A stretch of DNA of 64,000 bases, taken from contig NC_064039.1 of assembly GCF_932526225.1 (NCBI RefSeq), positions 5,407,001 through 5,471,000 on the forward strand, written 5' to 3'. Below are positions 40,501 through 52,861 of the stretch, one piece after another. The notes beneath the pieces are model-generated. The model was not told where the DNA came from and made no database searches. It worked only from the letters and a program-made list of their open reading frames with translations. The stretch is from Nematostella vectensis (taxonomy: Eukaryota > Cnidaria > Anthozoa > Actiniaria > Edwardsiidae). The position numbers and the translations under genes were made by a program. The stretch's first letter is position 1. The number at the start of each line of letters is the position of its first letter.

Positions 40501-43500
40501 ATCAACCAATTTGTCCTTTCATATCATTTTAATTTGGGTTGCTAATGTAACCGCTATTATACATGTACCCTATATGGATCATGTATCCAACTCTCCGATA
40601 GGGTAAACACCAGTTACTGGTTGCAAATGCATGATAGTTTGTTACTATAGTAACATTCTCTAGAGATGTCAGGACAGCAATAATTATTTTATTATACCAT
40701 TACGTACCTCTGTATAGCTTTTTCTAGAGATGTCTGCCTTGACAGTTGACTGGTTCGCGTAGGAGGTTTATCCATACCATTTCTCTGACGAACACCTTAT
40801 TACAAACATGAAATAGTATTTAAGTGTTTACAGATGGAGTAACAAAAGCTGATGGTATTCCTAAAGAAATTACACTATGTAGTATGCAAGTGATTGAAAA
40901 ACCTTACTTTATATCCTACAGTACAGTATGGTGTAGCCAAGAATTTTTAAGAAAGGATGGGTTTGCTTATAGGATATATATCATTATCTATTTTCTTGTT
41001 TGGTTTTGGTTTGCTAAGTACTTGAATAATTCATTGTCATTGTACAGTAATGGCAAGTGTCAAAATTTCGATGAGTAGGGAACTACATTAATGACCCAGG
41101 AGTACAATGCATATAATTATTTGCTTCTCAATTTGACAACTAGTTTGCATTACAGTGAAGCTATGAATCATAGGTGGAGACCGAATTCCCTTGCAATAGT
41201 TCAGTGTATTAGATACTCAGTACTGTAAAATGGTGAGGTTAGCACATCAATGTTTATAATGTGTACAAGGCATCCAAACACATTTGAAGAAAGGATGGTT
41301 AAAGATGATGAGAGCTCTCTACACATACCTGGAAAGGGAAAATGGTTCTTGTCATCACCTGGAGCAGGGGGCATCCGACTGCCTGTAAGTTGAGGGGTCC
41401 CAGCTGGTGTGATTCGACGAGTTACTCCCTCTTTCACCAATGGCTCTTCTGTTTCTTGGCGAGCCATCTTAGCAACACTGATAGTAGTCTTCTTAATACT
41501 GTTCAAGAAGCCAGCTGTAGTTTGTAGGTAAGTTTTAAATGAAAAAAATAAACATTAGTGAGAGCTTTCCATAAGTTTGCACCATTAAAAAAAACATGAT
41601 TATCAAAACTATAAACTTCTTTGTTGGGAGGCATCTATTTTGGATTTTCTTCTGAAACTTCCTTGTTTCATCTGATTTTTCCAGAGGCCAACTTGACAAG
41701 TATCTTTGTTGCAGCTGCATAGCCAGGATTTGCTGAGGTGTGTGCAATTGTTTATATTTTGTGAGAATGTTTAAAATCAGGTTATACTTGAGTTAGAAAG
41801 TTTCATCTGTTAAAGTACAGGCATGAAGGTGTATGTATGTACCCCTCTGCACACCCCCACTAGCTAAACTGCCGAGTCGCGCCCTTGTGTAAGGTCCACT
41901 ACTATACCTCCCATACTCTTTTCTACAGCACCTAATTCACATTAAATGTACATAACATACGTACCCATGACCGACATAGGCTCAGCACTAGGACTCTCTG
42001 CCTTTGTCAACACAGCAGTCCCACTGGATCCAGACTGCAGGGATTGCTCCACATCTGAGGTACATGTACGCTCGCTATCAGTGTCTGAGGTGGTCCTCCT
42101 GTGGTCTGTTGGGGGTGAGGGGGGATTGGACACAGAGAACATGAAGTCGTCAGTTTCCTCACCATGGGCTGAGTAGGAGTCACTACTGCACAGGGAGCCT
42201 GCGGCGGAATCTGTAGAAGCAGCTGTTCCTGAATCACTGCCGGCCCTGAACCATGAAAAGTCTGTTACAAATAATGTGTGCAAGATGATAACGTTATATT
42301 ATAATAGATGGAACAAGTGCTAGTAAAACAGTAAACAAACAGTATTAATCAAGTCCTGATAGATAGATGTCAGTTTCTATAGAGAATATCTATGTAACGT
42401 GCTTACTTTAAATAGATTGAACAGTACTGAGTCATGTTGTCATGCCTTACTGATGACTATGCAATTCATCCTTACATTGAGGCAGCCACATCACTGATGG
42501 ACCGCAAGCGCCCTGTCTCGCGCTGCGGCACACCTAGGTACAATCCATGGGTCAGGGTTTCAGGTAAGGAGAAGGATGCCTGAACATGAGGCATTGGTGA
42601 TGAAGCCCGGACAGGGTTAAAGGGGGGTACTTGGATTGCTGCCGGCGTGGCACCATTGATGTCACCACTAATCATTTGCTGGACCAAGTCACTGACAGAA
42701 CTGTAGCAGCTACTGCTGTCATCATCCTCGTCATTATTAGGTGTCGCTTCCTCTTCGTCAAAGATGAGACTGGGTTCATAGTCCACATCTATCCAGGGCT
42801 CCAAGCATAGCTTTGATTCTTTGTCGTAGACTTGGTACAGCACTGTCTCAAGGTGTTCTGAGTACCATTTGGGCTTGTCACCAATCACACAAGGGTTATA
42901 GATGCCTAAACGAAAATTCACAAAAAAGAATCCTATTACTGACCTCTGGCCACTCCTAGTCAATTGTTCTACAGTAGGAGAACACATATATGAGCAACAG
43001 ACAGGAGCATAGAACATGGGGCTTGATTTCATAACTAGTCATCGAGTAAACAAGCAAGGGATTCTGAGGTAAGATGGTATAGAAGGATTTCCTCACCTTT
43101 ATTGATCTTGAGGTAAGCTGTGTTTGTCGGTGACACCAGCCACTCAGCAAAGTACTCAACAGACTGCAGATGCAAACAAATTGACATGACATGGACTGTA
43201 TGTAAGAGTACTGTGTGAATACACATGTCCCAAAGAAGACCACTTTGGTGACTACTTTGGTGTTTTGTGAGATATATAAAAAAAGAAGAATATATTACTA
43301 CAACAAACTCACTTGAGACTCAGCTAAAGCCGCTACAAAGTCAGAGGGTTTTGGTCTTGACTTTAAAAAGGGACCCTTTTGTAAGGCCACCACCGGGCGA
43401 GGGAACAGCCGCAGTGTTCTTGTGTGTTCCTGCAGACCACAAAGCACTGTGGGTGACATAAAGAAGTTTACAATGGCAACCCTGACAGCCACATCAACAG

Positions 43501-46500
43501 AGTCAACATCATTGCCAAAAACCATGTGCTCTTCAATCGAAGCGTCTCCACTGGTATTGTCGGGGAGAAGGCCATCAGGAGCTGCATTTTCCAGATTCCC
43601 AACTGTTTGTGGAGGCATACTTAGGGCTTGCAGGGCCTGACGTTTGATAAAGTAAAAAAAACTGAGTGAGAACTGTGGTATGTATAGAGCGCAGTAGGCA
43701 CTTATATATGGTTGAACAGTCAATCAAACGTGAAAGAGTAAGTGTGTAACAAAACTGTACTTTTAATGCACCCTCCCCCTATCCAATATCAGTCAGTACT
43801 CCCTTCTATCCAATACTGTACCCTCCTCCCATCCAATATTACTGTCTTTATTCCCTCCCACTATCCAATACCACTGTCTGTACCCCCTTCTATCCAATAC
43901 TGTACCCTCCTCCCATCCAATATTACTGTCTTTACCCCCCCTATCCAATACCACTGTCTGTACCCCCTTCTATCCAATACTGTACCCTCCTCCCATCCAA
44001 TATTACTGTCTTTACCCCCTCCCCCTATCCAATACCACTGTCTGTACCCCCTTCTATCCAATACTGTACCCTCCTCCCATCCAATATGACTGTCTTTATT
44101 CCCTCCCCCTATCCAATACCACTGTCTGTACCCCCTTCTATCCAATACTGTACCCTCCTCCCATCCAATATTACTGTCTTTACCCCCCCTATCCAATACC
44201 ACTGTCTGTACCCCCTTCTATCCAATACTGTACCCTCCTCCCATCCAATATTACTGTCTTTACCCCCTCCCCCTATCCAATACCACTGTCTGTACCCCCT
44301 TCTATCCAATGCTGTACCCTCCTCCCATCCAATATTACTGTCTTTACCCCCTCCCCCTATCCAATACCACTGTCAGTACCCCCCTCCCCCTATCCAATAC
44401 CACTGTCTGTACCCCCTTCTATCCAATACTGTACCCCCTCCCCCTATTCAATACTACTGTGGATACTTCACAGCCCTCTACTGTATATCCAATACTATTG
44501 CTTGTTCTCCCCTCCCCCCATCTCCCCCATATTCAATACCCTTTTTGGTACCACGCCATCCCCCTCCACCCCACCAAGACCAAATACTCCTGCTGGTTCT
44601 TCATCACTCCACCCCCTTACCCACCCAACATGATACTCCTGTTGGTTCTTCATCACTCCACCCCCTTCCCACCTTCTTCTGTCTCATTCCACCTTACACA
44701 AAACAGCTGCTGGTATTTCAATTTGAATTCTGTACCATGACTGCTTACCATTTTGAGTCTTCGGATAAGCACTTGTCCTTCCTCCTCTGGGAGATCTGGA
44801 AGTTCATCTGCACTCATCGGGACTGTCATCTAGATTAAAACAGGGATTATTACCATGTACAGTATACCTAAGGTATTGTATGGACTTAGCAAGAGAAAAA
44901 AGATTTAGAGGTGTAAATTGTGGCTCTTTCTCTAGCAAGAGGAAAAGAATTCAGAGGTGTAAAATGTGGCTCTCTACATTCTCTGTGAATCTCTTATCTT
45001 TTTGGATAAGGAGATCCCATCTCCCACCTCAATTCATTACTGCCAATTTCAAAATTGTGACACTGCATGGGGAAACGTATAATAACGACTATTTTCAACC
45101 GAAGCCATTTAATGAGCGTTAAAACAAGTCAAAAAGACGTTCTTATTAAGTATTAATCCAATTAATCTTGAAGATGTTTAAATGCATGTGAAAGACGTTT
45201 AAACAGGAGGCGAAATCGTAAAAAATACTTTGGAAGACTTTCAAACGAGTTGGGAAGTCGTTGGACGCTGTCTGTTAATTCGTAAACTCCTTCATTTTTA
45301 GCGGCCAATTGACACCATTTGGAACTCCCGTTTGAATGTTTATGCAAGATTATTTTATGCAAGACGTTTAAATCTTTATGCATAACGTTTAAGCGACTAA
45401 AAACGTTGTTCAAGCGACCAAAAATGTTGTTTTTTAGACGGCTGAGAAAGTCATTTAACACCCATTCAATTTGGCCATTTGAACGGAAAACCTGAACCGC
45501 TTTCTTACTTCCAACTAACAGAAATATATCTGGTGCATATTCAGTGCCTTGAAAATGTCAGAACAGGTCAATGAAAATGCTTTAAGGATGGAAGCAAGAA
45601 ATGTACAGTAGTTGTTGGTAAATATTGGCAAGAGGTACTGTAGTATCTATGAACGTTAAACCTTTCAGTTAACTGTATTAGGGGACTTCCACAGAGAATG
45701 CTTTCCTATGGTACTATGTATCTTCAGTGAGACTAGCTCACATTCATGATTGTAAACTGTGAGTAGTTTGTATCTATATACCAACAACTGAAAGTAGTAT
45801 ATGCGGAGAACAAGACAGACCTTTTTAAAAGGTTTACACAAAAACAACATTGAATTAATCTACTTCATTCCAAAGTCCATTAATTTATTTAAATATGTTA
45901 AGCATATTGCTCCTACATAACTCTTTACCTTGCTAGAATCCAAGTCAAAAACCCACAGATCTCCTGGTATTTGAAAATCTTTGGACTTGTAGCGGAAGAA
46001 ACTGGCAGGAACCCCAATCACATACGGTGTTGGCGCAAGAAGCAGCTGTTCTGCATTGGCCATGCAAGTCGGCAATAATGGAATAATAGGGAACATGTAC
46101 TCCAGTGGGTATAGGAGTCTTGTCAGGGCAATAACACTCATTGTTAATGCATTATAGTCACGTGATTGGATGACAACCTACAATAAAAAATGGGATAGGT
46201 ATTCATTTAGTTGAACCCCATGTGAACTCCATGTGCCGTCACACCTGCCAATAGGTGGACTCTGAAATTAAATGGATAGTGAGTGAGTGAACATATTCAA
46301 ATAAACCTAGTTTCATCAGTGCTAATGAAAATTATCAAATGCCAATTCTACTATCAAAAGATACCTGGGGTCTGGTAGTATTTCTACTGCATGCAGTAAA
46401 ATATGGATAAAATAATGTGTTTAGTTTACTTAGTGGTTATTTTATTATACAGGCAAATATCTTGCATTGCAAACACAAAGTTGCTTTGACAGGAAAAGAG

Positions 46501-48736
46501 TTCCACGCAACAAGTTTTCAAACCAGACTTTGCATGTTACTGAAAATGGCTGTATTTTATTTTTTACAAGGAGGTGAGATATTTCAAATAAAAAATTGTT
46601 TGACCTTAGTTCTTCTGACTGCAAATCATAATAGAATTTTTTTTTATAAGAGAAATTCCAACTCTTGCAGCAGATAATCAAGAAAATAACAGAAATCTTA
46701 TTTTACAAACAGGTACTGTAGCTACACATAGTATATAAAAATACTTTTTAGTGGAAAATTCAAAATAACATCTTATTAACTGTACATGAGCACTAAAGAG
46801 AATCAAAGCCTGACATTTAAAAAATACTATTTACATAGATAAATGAAACCTCTTAAAAGGGCACAATGTGTCATGCAAAACTTGATTATTACATGAACAA
46901 AATTTGTTCTTCAAAGAAAACATACCATAAAAGGAAATTATGCAGTTTGGTTGTAACCACTAGGACATTCTTGGATAGGAAATAACATTTCAATGTAATA
47001 AACAGATAAAAAAGAACAAAAAGATAGCAGACAAAAAGATATTTTTAAGATATTCTGCAAAATACATTTCACAAAAGAAAGAATGATCAATTCAAAATTA
47101 AAACTGGTAAATTAATTTGCTGCCTGTAAAACTGCAATTGAACAAAGCAAAAATAACAAAATCAAACACTTTTAAATAAAATCAAACACATTCAAATAAA
47201 AAGGAATGTTCAAGTGAATAAAATTCGATAATTTGAGGATTTTGCTAAATTAGCACCCATAATCGAATCCAATCATTTGATTGCATTTCAATAAATTGGA
47301 TGGAATAAAAAAAAAGAATCTGTTTCAGTTGCTAGCCCAAGCATACACAGAATGCCTTTTATATAGTGTAGCTGAGCTATGTATAATCCAGAAAAGTAAT
47401 TGATGGACAGGTCAAGAACTAGCTAATATTTTTTATTCACGAGTTTATTTTTATCATAAAAATGGAATAAATTGCTATAGAAAAGGGGATTAAGGGAATA
47501 AATACCCAAATATTTACTTCATTTGCTAGATTTTACTTATCATGTTCCAGGCTAAGGGTTATCCTTCGCCAATTGCTGAGTGCATTGTTTAACTAAAGCC
47601 CAGTTGATTTGAGGCTGATGTTAAATTTCCATGAGTAAGATAAATGAGGAATACAAATGCAATTATATTATACCAAAGGTGTTACCATTACATTTTTGTA
47701 AAACTTTTTTTTTAATATTAATTGTAAATATGAAAATAAATGTAATATTTTTTTTGTAATAGCACTCTACAAATGTGTTATCTTTAAAAGTCAGCCAAAA
47801 GGAAACATTCAACCAATCTATTCGTTACCTAACAAAAGGACTAAATGAAAGTGTTGCTTTAATTGAATTCAATAAAATTATCATAACTGATAATCATATT
47901 GTACAAACCTTCTGTTCCAATAAAATGCATGTCAACACTTTCAAGCATGTTTCCACTCCAAGTAATTCCATAGGGATATGTACAGGAAAGTCGATTAATG
48001 GAAATCTTGTATTCTCAGGGTACGCAAATGTCAAACTTGGATAACTTTCCGGACACAGCAATTCCATGTCAACTTTTGTCCGGCCGATCACTGGAGCAGG
48101 GGCTAGTAACAATCTCTGTATCCAGGTCTCAATTTCATCCATTTGTGTTGCGATGGGGGAGAGTTTGGGATCCTCCGAACATGTAAATACAGACCAGCTA
48201 TGCAAGCCGGGGATAAAGTTGTCATTTTTATCGTACCTTTCTCCTCCAACTCGAGAATCGATCATTTTTCGCAGGACGAAAAGACACTCCCTAAACGTAG
48301 CGAAAAAGGAATGATGTGATACGATACAAATCGAAGTCAAAGTCATACATATTTCTCTCTTATTTTTCGATCGAGATCGTTTTCTTTTGCCGTCTTTTAT
48401 ACCATCTTGGTCGTCCCTGAAATGGAATTGTGAACACGGTCGATAGATATTCATACAAACTCCGTATCGTACTTTATTCGTATCCTTGTCGGTAAGGGTG
48501 AAAATAAACGAGTTTGCCTCCCGTAAACTAAACTTCTTGGATACTGTATTACATGCTTCAGGTTGACAGAAGAACACCACGTCGGGAGGTAGCGGGAAAT
48601 CATCGTGATCCTTTTCTGGAAACCTTCGCAATAGACGTGGAGTTTCTGTCGAGTCGAGAGTTGGCGTTCGAACTCCAACCAAAATTACATAATCCACCAG
48701 TCTCTTTTGTGGAAATTTCCGCTTTTTGTCCCCCAT
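25536..48736 (-). CDS. MADD: MADD / DENN-domain Rab3 GEF, death-domain protein, 23 core coding exons
   Basis: Join (minus): 48736-47909, 46177-45929, 44829-44749, 43636-43313, 43163-43097, 42905-42476, 42245-41965, 41514-41329, 40795-40708, 40313-40133, 37054-36766, 35453-35201, 34322-34155, 33410-33204, 32627-32411, 31591-31484, 30726-30562, 30133-30061, 27701-27670, 27244-27170, 26778-26709, 25870-25824, 25616-25536. Total 4500 nt, 1499 residues; all phases agree. Exon 1 holds the uDENN region ([21 protein letters not shown]). Exon 2 is the cDENN core ([24 protein letters not shown]). Exons 4-6 give dDENN sequence ([31 protein letters not shown]). Exon 15 (about residues 1211-1283) is the death domain ([16 protein letters not shown]). 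Exons 16-23 are the conserved C-terminal module ([35 protein letters not shown]). Known family role: exchange factor for Rab3/Rab27 and adaptor binding TNFR1 in vertebrates. Human MADD is somewhat longer, mostly in low-complexity linkers. Confidence 0.96.
26207..26256. repeat. 9-bp microsatellite (cacagatca)n in MADD intron 21
   Basis: About five to six perfect copies of cacagatca. Simple repeat with no function visible. Confidence 0.9.
28018..28480. repeat. 31-bp minisatellite in MADD intron 18
   Basis: About 15 units of the type gaggcaagtaaaaggcatgt followed by aaaagacgc. They are regular at the left and increasingly diverged to the right, where gcacgtg variants appear. It lies in the long intron between exons 18 and 19. 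Confidence 0.92.
28998..29303. repeat. 62-bp tandem repeat, five copies, in MADD intron 18
   Basis: Units begin gatacggtgcgacaggttga and end in gtcgactactggtc, with starts near 29001, 29062, 29124, 29186 and 29248. Intronic, non-coding. Confidence 0.92.
29337..29438. repeat. Near-perfect inverted repeat (foldback) in MADD intron 18
   Basis: Left arm 29337-29371 and right arm 29404-29438, 35 bp each with about three mismatches, starting acaccaaaaactgg and ending in its complement. The short loop contains a further palindrome, cttcttctgaagaag. The RNA would form a strong hairpin. The flanks belong to the neighbouring repeat family, which suggests an insertion. Confidence 0.88.
29440..29995. 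repeat. Tandem repeat of about 77 bp (GTTGTCGGGTTTGGTGTG family) in MADD intron 18
   Basis: Several copies with the theme tatcgttggtgtttctgttg, tcgggttt, and tacagtattgagtgtgg. The G/T-rich strand is the plus strand. The array stops about 65 bp before exon 18. Confidence 0.88.
31701..32415. repeat. 60-bp minisatellite containing the donor of the MADD death-domain exon
   Basis: Thirteen units of 60 bp, one shortened to 40 bp near 32132-32171. On the gene strand each intact unit ends CCATAACTTG|GTGAGTAAAG, repeating the last ten exon bases and the donor of exon 15 (boundary 32411/32410). Exon-like ends recur at 32411, 32351, 32291, 32231, 32131, 32071, 32011, 31951, 31891, 31831, 31771 and 31711. 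The most distal has GTAAGT in place of GTGAGT. Units with cactcga are open in the exon frame; units with cacttaa carry a TAA. Confidence 0.97.
32822..32915. repeat. G-rich 26-bp repeat in MADD intron 14
   Basis: About four copies of gggaggggtgggtagtggtt. Runs of three to five G on the plus strand could form quadruplexes. Non-coding. Confidence 0.8.
37462..37612. mobile_element. hAT-like short repeat, second copy, in MADD intron 10
   Basis: Begins ctgggccgtagcaggggg and shares aaggaaatgaccagtagggg and a poly-C-flanked core with the copy at 14815-14966, in the same orientation of the core. The right end is not clear. Confidence 0.5.
37730..38228. repeat. 27-bp minisatellite carrying TCACGTGA palindromes, MADD intron 10
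   Basis: About 19 copies of a 27-bp unit (cacgtgacatggacgggcat plus agcacat). Nearly every unit holds the palindromic E-box TCACGTGA. Variants change agcacatca to atcatatca. The unit is a multiple of three, so long spurious open frames run on both strands. Confidence 0.96.
38529..38654 (-). CDS. MADD: Candidate MADD cassette exon (42 codons, phase 0-0)
   Basis: On the minus strand, an open 126-nt segment follows CCTGCTCAG and is followed by CCCAAG|GTAAAG. It is Ser/Leu-rich (start [10 protein letters not shown], end PTVPTPK). Core exons 10 and 11 both join in phase 0, so this segment could be included without changing the frame. No counterpart was recognised in human MADD, so it may be an optional or lineage-specific exon, or chance. 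Confidence 0.42.
39232..39306 (-). CDS. MADD: Candidate MADD cassette exon (25 codons, phase 0-0)
   Basis: On the minus strand, an open 75-nt segment lies between CCATGGCAG and a weak donor CTT|GTTAGT. It starts [11 protein letters not shown] and ends KTLEDLRL, which looks protein-like. It lies in the same intron as 38529-38654, is also phase 0-0, and together they would add 67 residues between exons 10 and 11. Confidence 0.4.
43769..44460. repeat. C/T-rich tandem repeat of about 80 bp in MADD intron 3
   Basis: Copies of a composite unit made of three related 25-28-bp subunits (ccaataccactgtctgtacc, ccaatactgtaccctcctcc, ccaatattactgtctttacc). About eight higher-order repeats lie between exons 3 and 4, decaying toward exon 3. 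Confidence 0.93.
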
Positions 48737-48956
48737 GTGTAGAAGGAAGTCTTATTGTACTATTATTGGATTGAGAAATGCTATCTATAGCATCTTAGCG
48801 AGGAGTATTATGGCGAAATCTTCGCGGGACAAGCGTAGGTTTGCACCTGACTCGATTCGACCGCCATCTTTGTGCATAATTATGTTTGCCGCGAGTTGTT
48901 CTCTCGTTCTGCATTCGCGCTTATCACGATCACGCGGGATAACGCATTTCATCGCG

Positions 48957-48964
48957 TGACGTCA
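48957..48964. promoter_or_regulatory. Palindromic CRE (TGACGTCA) upstream of MADD
   Basis: A full consensus CREB/ATF site within gcgtgacgtcac, 221 bp upstream of the MADD start codon, in a region without coding sequence. Function is inferred from position and motif only. Confidence 0.5.
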
Positions 48965-50069
48965 CAAGATAACAATGAATAATTTATACTGGAGTCAAGT
49001 TAGTATGTCTAGAGTGGTTTTTCAAATTAAAACTCACTTATAGAGAGGATGAATGAAGTTTTAAACGTAAAAGCTAATGGTTATAAAACTGACATGTACA
49101 AATGCATATTTTTGAGAAAGGAAGTGGAAAGGAAGTACGCCCACAGCTTTGTAATCTTTGTAATCTTTGTTTATCGTTAGGTAAGATTTTACTGTGGTAC
49201 CATCACCAGACGCAGAGGCATAAAACAAGGAGCATGTTTAGAGAAATGTCATCAAGAACAATTGAAAACCTTACGCGAGTAAGAAAATACGGCTATTAAC
49301 TTGTGATTTACTATCTGTTTCATTTCACTCTCTTCTCGGGGCACCACAGGGCGCCCAAGCTCATAGCATTGAACAGTACTCTCGTTACACTGTCCCGTCA
49401 CGGCGCCACTTCCGATGCTAAAACTCGACAAATTGTAGTAGATAAATTGCTCGAAATATGCTTCAATATCATGAAGTTTTTGAATAAATTATGCCTAAGA
49501 AGTGGCGCTGTGACGTGACACAGGGTAACGCTATATAACGAGAATACTATGAGCTTGGGCGCGCGGTGAGCGCACCCGCTAGGTATAGCGCGCGTTTACT
49601 CCTGTACGCGAGAGGATGGAAACTCTACAGTTGTTTCGCTTACGTTTCGAGTACGCCCTTCGACTGACATACTCGCGCCAGGGTCCACCCTCTCCTACCC
49701 CCGGGGGACAAGAAAGAGGGGTACAACCTCGTCCCCAGGGTCCTCTGGGTAATTTTCAATATGGCGCGTCTAGCTGTCGACGCCATATTGGGACGAGCAA
49801 AGACCGATGGGTCTTCGAACATGTTCGTCTGGAAACCTGTTATAATTTCCCAGTAGTATACAAAACGCGAGAGACGCAACAGTTTCCAAAGGTTAACCAA
49901 GGGTCTCTAACACATGCGTTGACCTGTGTCGCTTAACAAATTATTGCTTGATGATCCTCTCTAGCGCATGAGATATCACCGAGAACAGAAATAGAAGGGG
50001 GAAATGTACTAATAATACTGTAAGAAAAAGTACTAATAAGAAATAGAAAAAAAAGGTAGAGCTAATTGC

Positions 50070-50585
50070 CCGAGGATCGAACCTCCTCAGATCAGTTGAA
50101 AAGTGAGAAAAAAACAGATCATACTTCCAGACAATACGCTGAAACGCCGTATGGCAGCTAAAGCTTTACGGGTAAGCTGAAGATTTCGGCCCCAGCACCG
50201 CTATCTAGCGAACTGTACAATACAAAGGAACCTGATGTACCCGCGTATTAATGGAGAGGCAATAACCAGGATCCCAGCCCTGTCTTAGTCGGTTACGCCA
50301 CGCACAGCTCACTGGGGTCTAGACTGAAAAATATCGGGGTCTTTTTCCCGCGTGCACCTCTTGGGAATTAGCTGTTGCCATACACGATATGCACAACACG
50401 ATGTGACCTAGGTATAATATATTGCCGCCTCTAGCCTTTTGCTCTCCTTTTCTAAGTCGCGCACGTTCATATGACATCTTTTCGTGTTGTTCTCCTTAGC
50501 TCAGTTGCGCACGTGCATATCCTTAGTGCTCAAAAACAAGAAAATTACGCTGAGCTATGTTGAAATGTCCGCAATCTGAAAAGGT
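50070..50585. repeat. Dispersed repeat copy 1 (pairs with 59460-60035)
   Basis: It shares long stretches with 59460-60035, for example atttcggccccagcaccgc, aggcaataaccaggatccca and tgaaaaatatcggggtcttt, in the same orientation. On the minus strand its end reads GGTTCGATCC, like a tRNA B box, followed by a T-run at about 50057-50050, so a Pol III-derived SINE is possible. No A box was recognised. Confidence 0.8.
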
Positions 50586-52473
50586 TCGTATGCTTATTTT
50601 AGACAAAAAATTAAATTTTAAAGCGTTCATATTTCTCGTCTTTTAAAAAAAAAATTTTGTTGTGTAGGGAAGATGCACAGCATATAGTTTTTTTACGCGA
50701 AAAGGAGAAGATCTTGGATTTTTAAAAGAGATATAAGCAGGCACAGAAGACCTCTATGCAAGACCTACTAGCTTGCTTTGCATTTTATATTATATAAGAA
50801 AAACACGGAAAATACTCCCCTTTCTTATTACCGATTCAAGTGTATTAATTAGAAAGGAAACAATTTTCAGATAAATGGATATATATGCAGAGGATCCTGC
50901 TGGTTTACTTTATGCAATTACAAGGTTAGAGTAAACGAAACCTAAAAGTAATATTCTATACTTTGAAATGAAACTGAAATTGATTTTTTTATAATTGCCT
51001 ACGGGAGCGACGAGTTACTGTTCATGGAAGACATTTTTTTTGTGACATTAAAATCAAAGGGAGTTTCACTTTTGCTGCATTGCCCTTGGTAAGAATGCCA
51101 ACGAAAATTGGACACTCGTCAGCGAGGTAGAAATCTTCATCTGTGCACTGATGGCTGTGAATGGCCTGTCAACAAGCCTTCAGGGTATCCATCTGCAGTC
51201 AGTTGTTACTTACTTTTCTGCAGGAGCCGATCGGCTTTTTAAGAGTATTTTTTTTCAGCCTGATAAGTGCAAACAGCTACCGAAATTGTGAAGAAGCTAG
51301 TGCCTTTGTTTACAAATGAAATACAGCTAAAAAAAAACACAGAAAAATTGTAACGATTTTTAGAGTAAGAAATGCAAATCATCGTTTTAAAATAAAAAAA
51401 CCCTCATTTGTGAGAAGGTTGGTTTTATAACATATTCAAAATGTGTTCGATATCCCCCACTACGTGCAGTTCCAGTGCAAGCTGGAAAATGCGCAAAATA
51501 CCAAAAAGTCAACATTGACATTCCATGTTGTCGAATGGGCCTTGAAAGAGATAAACTCCAAAACGTTCAACTTGAGAGTTTCCAAGGACACGCCAAGAAC
51601 GTCGAGGCTCAAGTGGCTCAGTAGAAGGAAGATATTGTTATGTTTGCGTGATGCGTTCAAATAAAACCCGTTTCATTCCTATTTCTCATTCTCACTACTG
51701 AAATAGAAGGGCCATGGATTTTTTAAGATAGTAGATGGGGCCATATAAGGCGGAAAAAATTGCGCGAGCATGCGAGAACATCGAAATTTCGGGGGACCAT
51801 TCCGCGGGAACCCTAGTAAATCCTAGGGGTCGCTTCGCCCTTTACAACGATCTATAAGAAAAAGCGACCCTTGTGTACTTCCAACATTTCCTCGTGCCTT
51901 CATTCTTACGTCCCTTTAAAGTCACCATTAAAGATAGTTTATACAGCTTAAAGCACTTGCTCCCCTCTTGAGCAAAAGCTTCTAACAGTCTAATGGACCT
52001 TACTCATTTTGATGTTTGCATTTGCGTGATGTCCTTTTTTAAAAGTCAATAACTGAATAAAAACTATTTAAGCATTTAAGTGATGGATTAAAGATGTAGT
52101 TGAGCGACAACTCAAACCCTCAACTCGAATCAATATCAATTCCCTATTAATTTACCCCCCTGTAACTCGAACCTGACTCAAAGTGAATTCTGTCCTTCCA
52201 ATATGCCCTTATTTCCGCTTAACATTTCTCCATTAAAGCGTTATGGTACTGCGCATGTCTGGAGTCATTTCTTAAAGTGCCTTTTAACGACGTTTAAAGA
52301 CCAAAAACCCTCTCAGAAACATAACAAAGCAAGCATAGTAAAATGTTGTGTCAGTTGTAAAGTACTATTTATTCTGCTATTCATCTTCGATTAATGTTCT
52401 ATTTGTGTAACCATTATAGTAAGGGGGAAATAAAGCCATTAAATCGAAACAAAGGAATATCCCGATATGGCCC

Positions 52474-52499
52474 GATCACGTGATCGTAAAGTATATAAG
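52474..52499 (+). promoter_or_regulatory. E-box palindrome and TATA box of the secreted-protein gene
   Basis: The perfect palindrome gatcacgtgatc (52474-52485) lies just before tatataag (52492-52499). Transcription would start near 52520-52530. A donor-like GGGTGAGTAA near 52551 and an acceptor-like CAATCCCTAG at about 52847 suggest a 5' leader intron that ends shortly before the start codon at 52862. Confidence 0.6.
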
Positions 52500-52861
52500 C
52501 CAATTATTAGCTACCAGAAGCTAATAAGGGATTTAGCCTGGAGCAAGTAAGGGTGAGTAATACAAAGCTGAAGTGAAAGCCAAATCGCTAGCTTGGATAC
52601 TGGATAGATGTATCAACACTAGACAAATTCTAATAAGAGTTTTACTATTTTATATATATGTGTATATGTTTTGATAATATAGCAGCACTGGCTGCAACAA
52701 ACATTTGACGCTACCAACAGGAATTATATGTCAAGAAGGACAAAACAGATCAGATGTAGAAAGCTAAAGCTGATTGATTTGAAGCGAAAAAAAGTATCTT
52801 ATTATTTGATACCACTTATACCACCTTGTGTGTTTAACAATCCCTAGACGACCCCTAAAAG

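Larger units (their letters stand above)
48737..52861. other. Intergenic region between the divergent MADD and secreted-protein genes
   Basis: About 4.1 kb. It contains the MADD promoter side (left), a small CTCGTCCC/GGGACGAG inverted pair at about 49729-49797, a dispersed-repeat copy (50070-50585), and the promoter of the plus-strand gene (right). Open stretches such as 49616-49936 and 51443-51664 show no recognisable protein similarity. A short minus-strand frame around 51000-51150 (reads LADECPIFVG) may be a gene remnant but cannot be assigned. Confidence 0.5.

Noticed and set aside
41878-41940. tRNA or other structured RNA genes anywhere in the window
   Set aside because: No cloverleaf with both A and B boxes could be found. 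The only B-box-like sequence belongs to the dispersed repeat at 50070-50585.
43742-44838. 250-codon [10 protein letters not shown]-type open frame
   Set aside because: Translation of the C/T-rich 80-bp array in MADD intron 3, opposite to the gene.
45162-45461. Minus-strand 99-codon frame with repeated [10 protein letters not shown]-like segments in MADD intron 2
   Set aside because: Derived from degenerate gacgtttaaa-type repeats; exons 2 and 3 join in phase without it.
49616-49936. 106-codon open frame between MADD and the secreted-protein gene
   Set aside because: No similarity recognised and it overlaps a small inverted repeat; an equally long frame runs on the other strand.
51443-51664. 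73-codon plus-strand open frame
   Set aside because: No recognisable domain, splice context or conserved start; both strands are open here.
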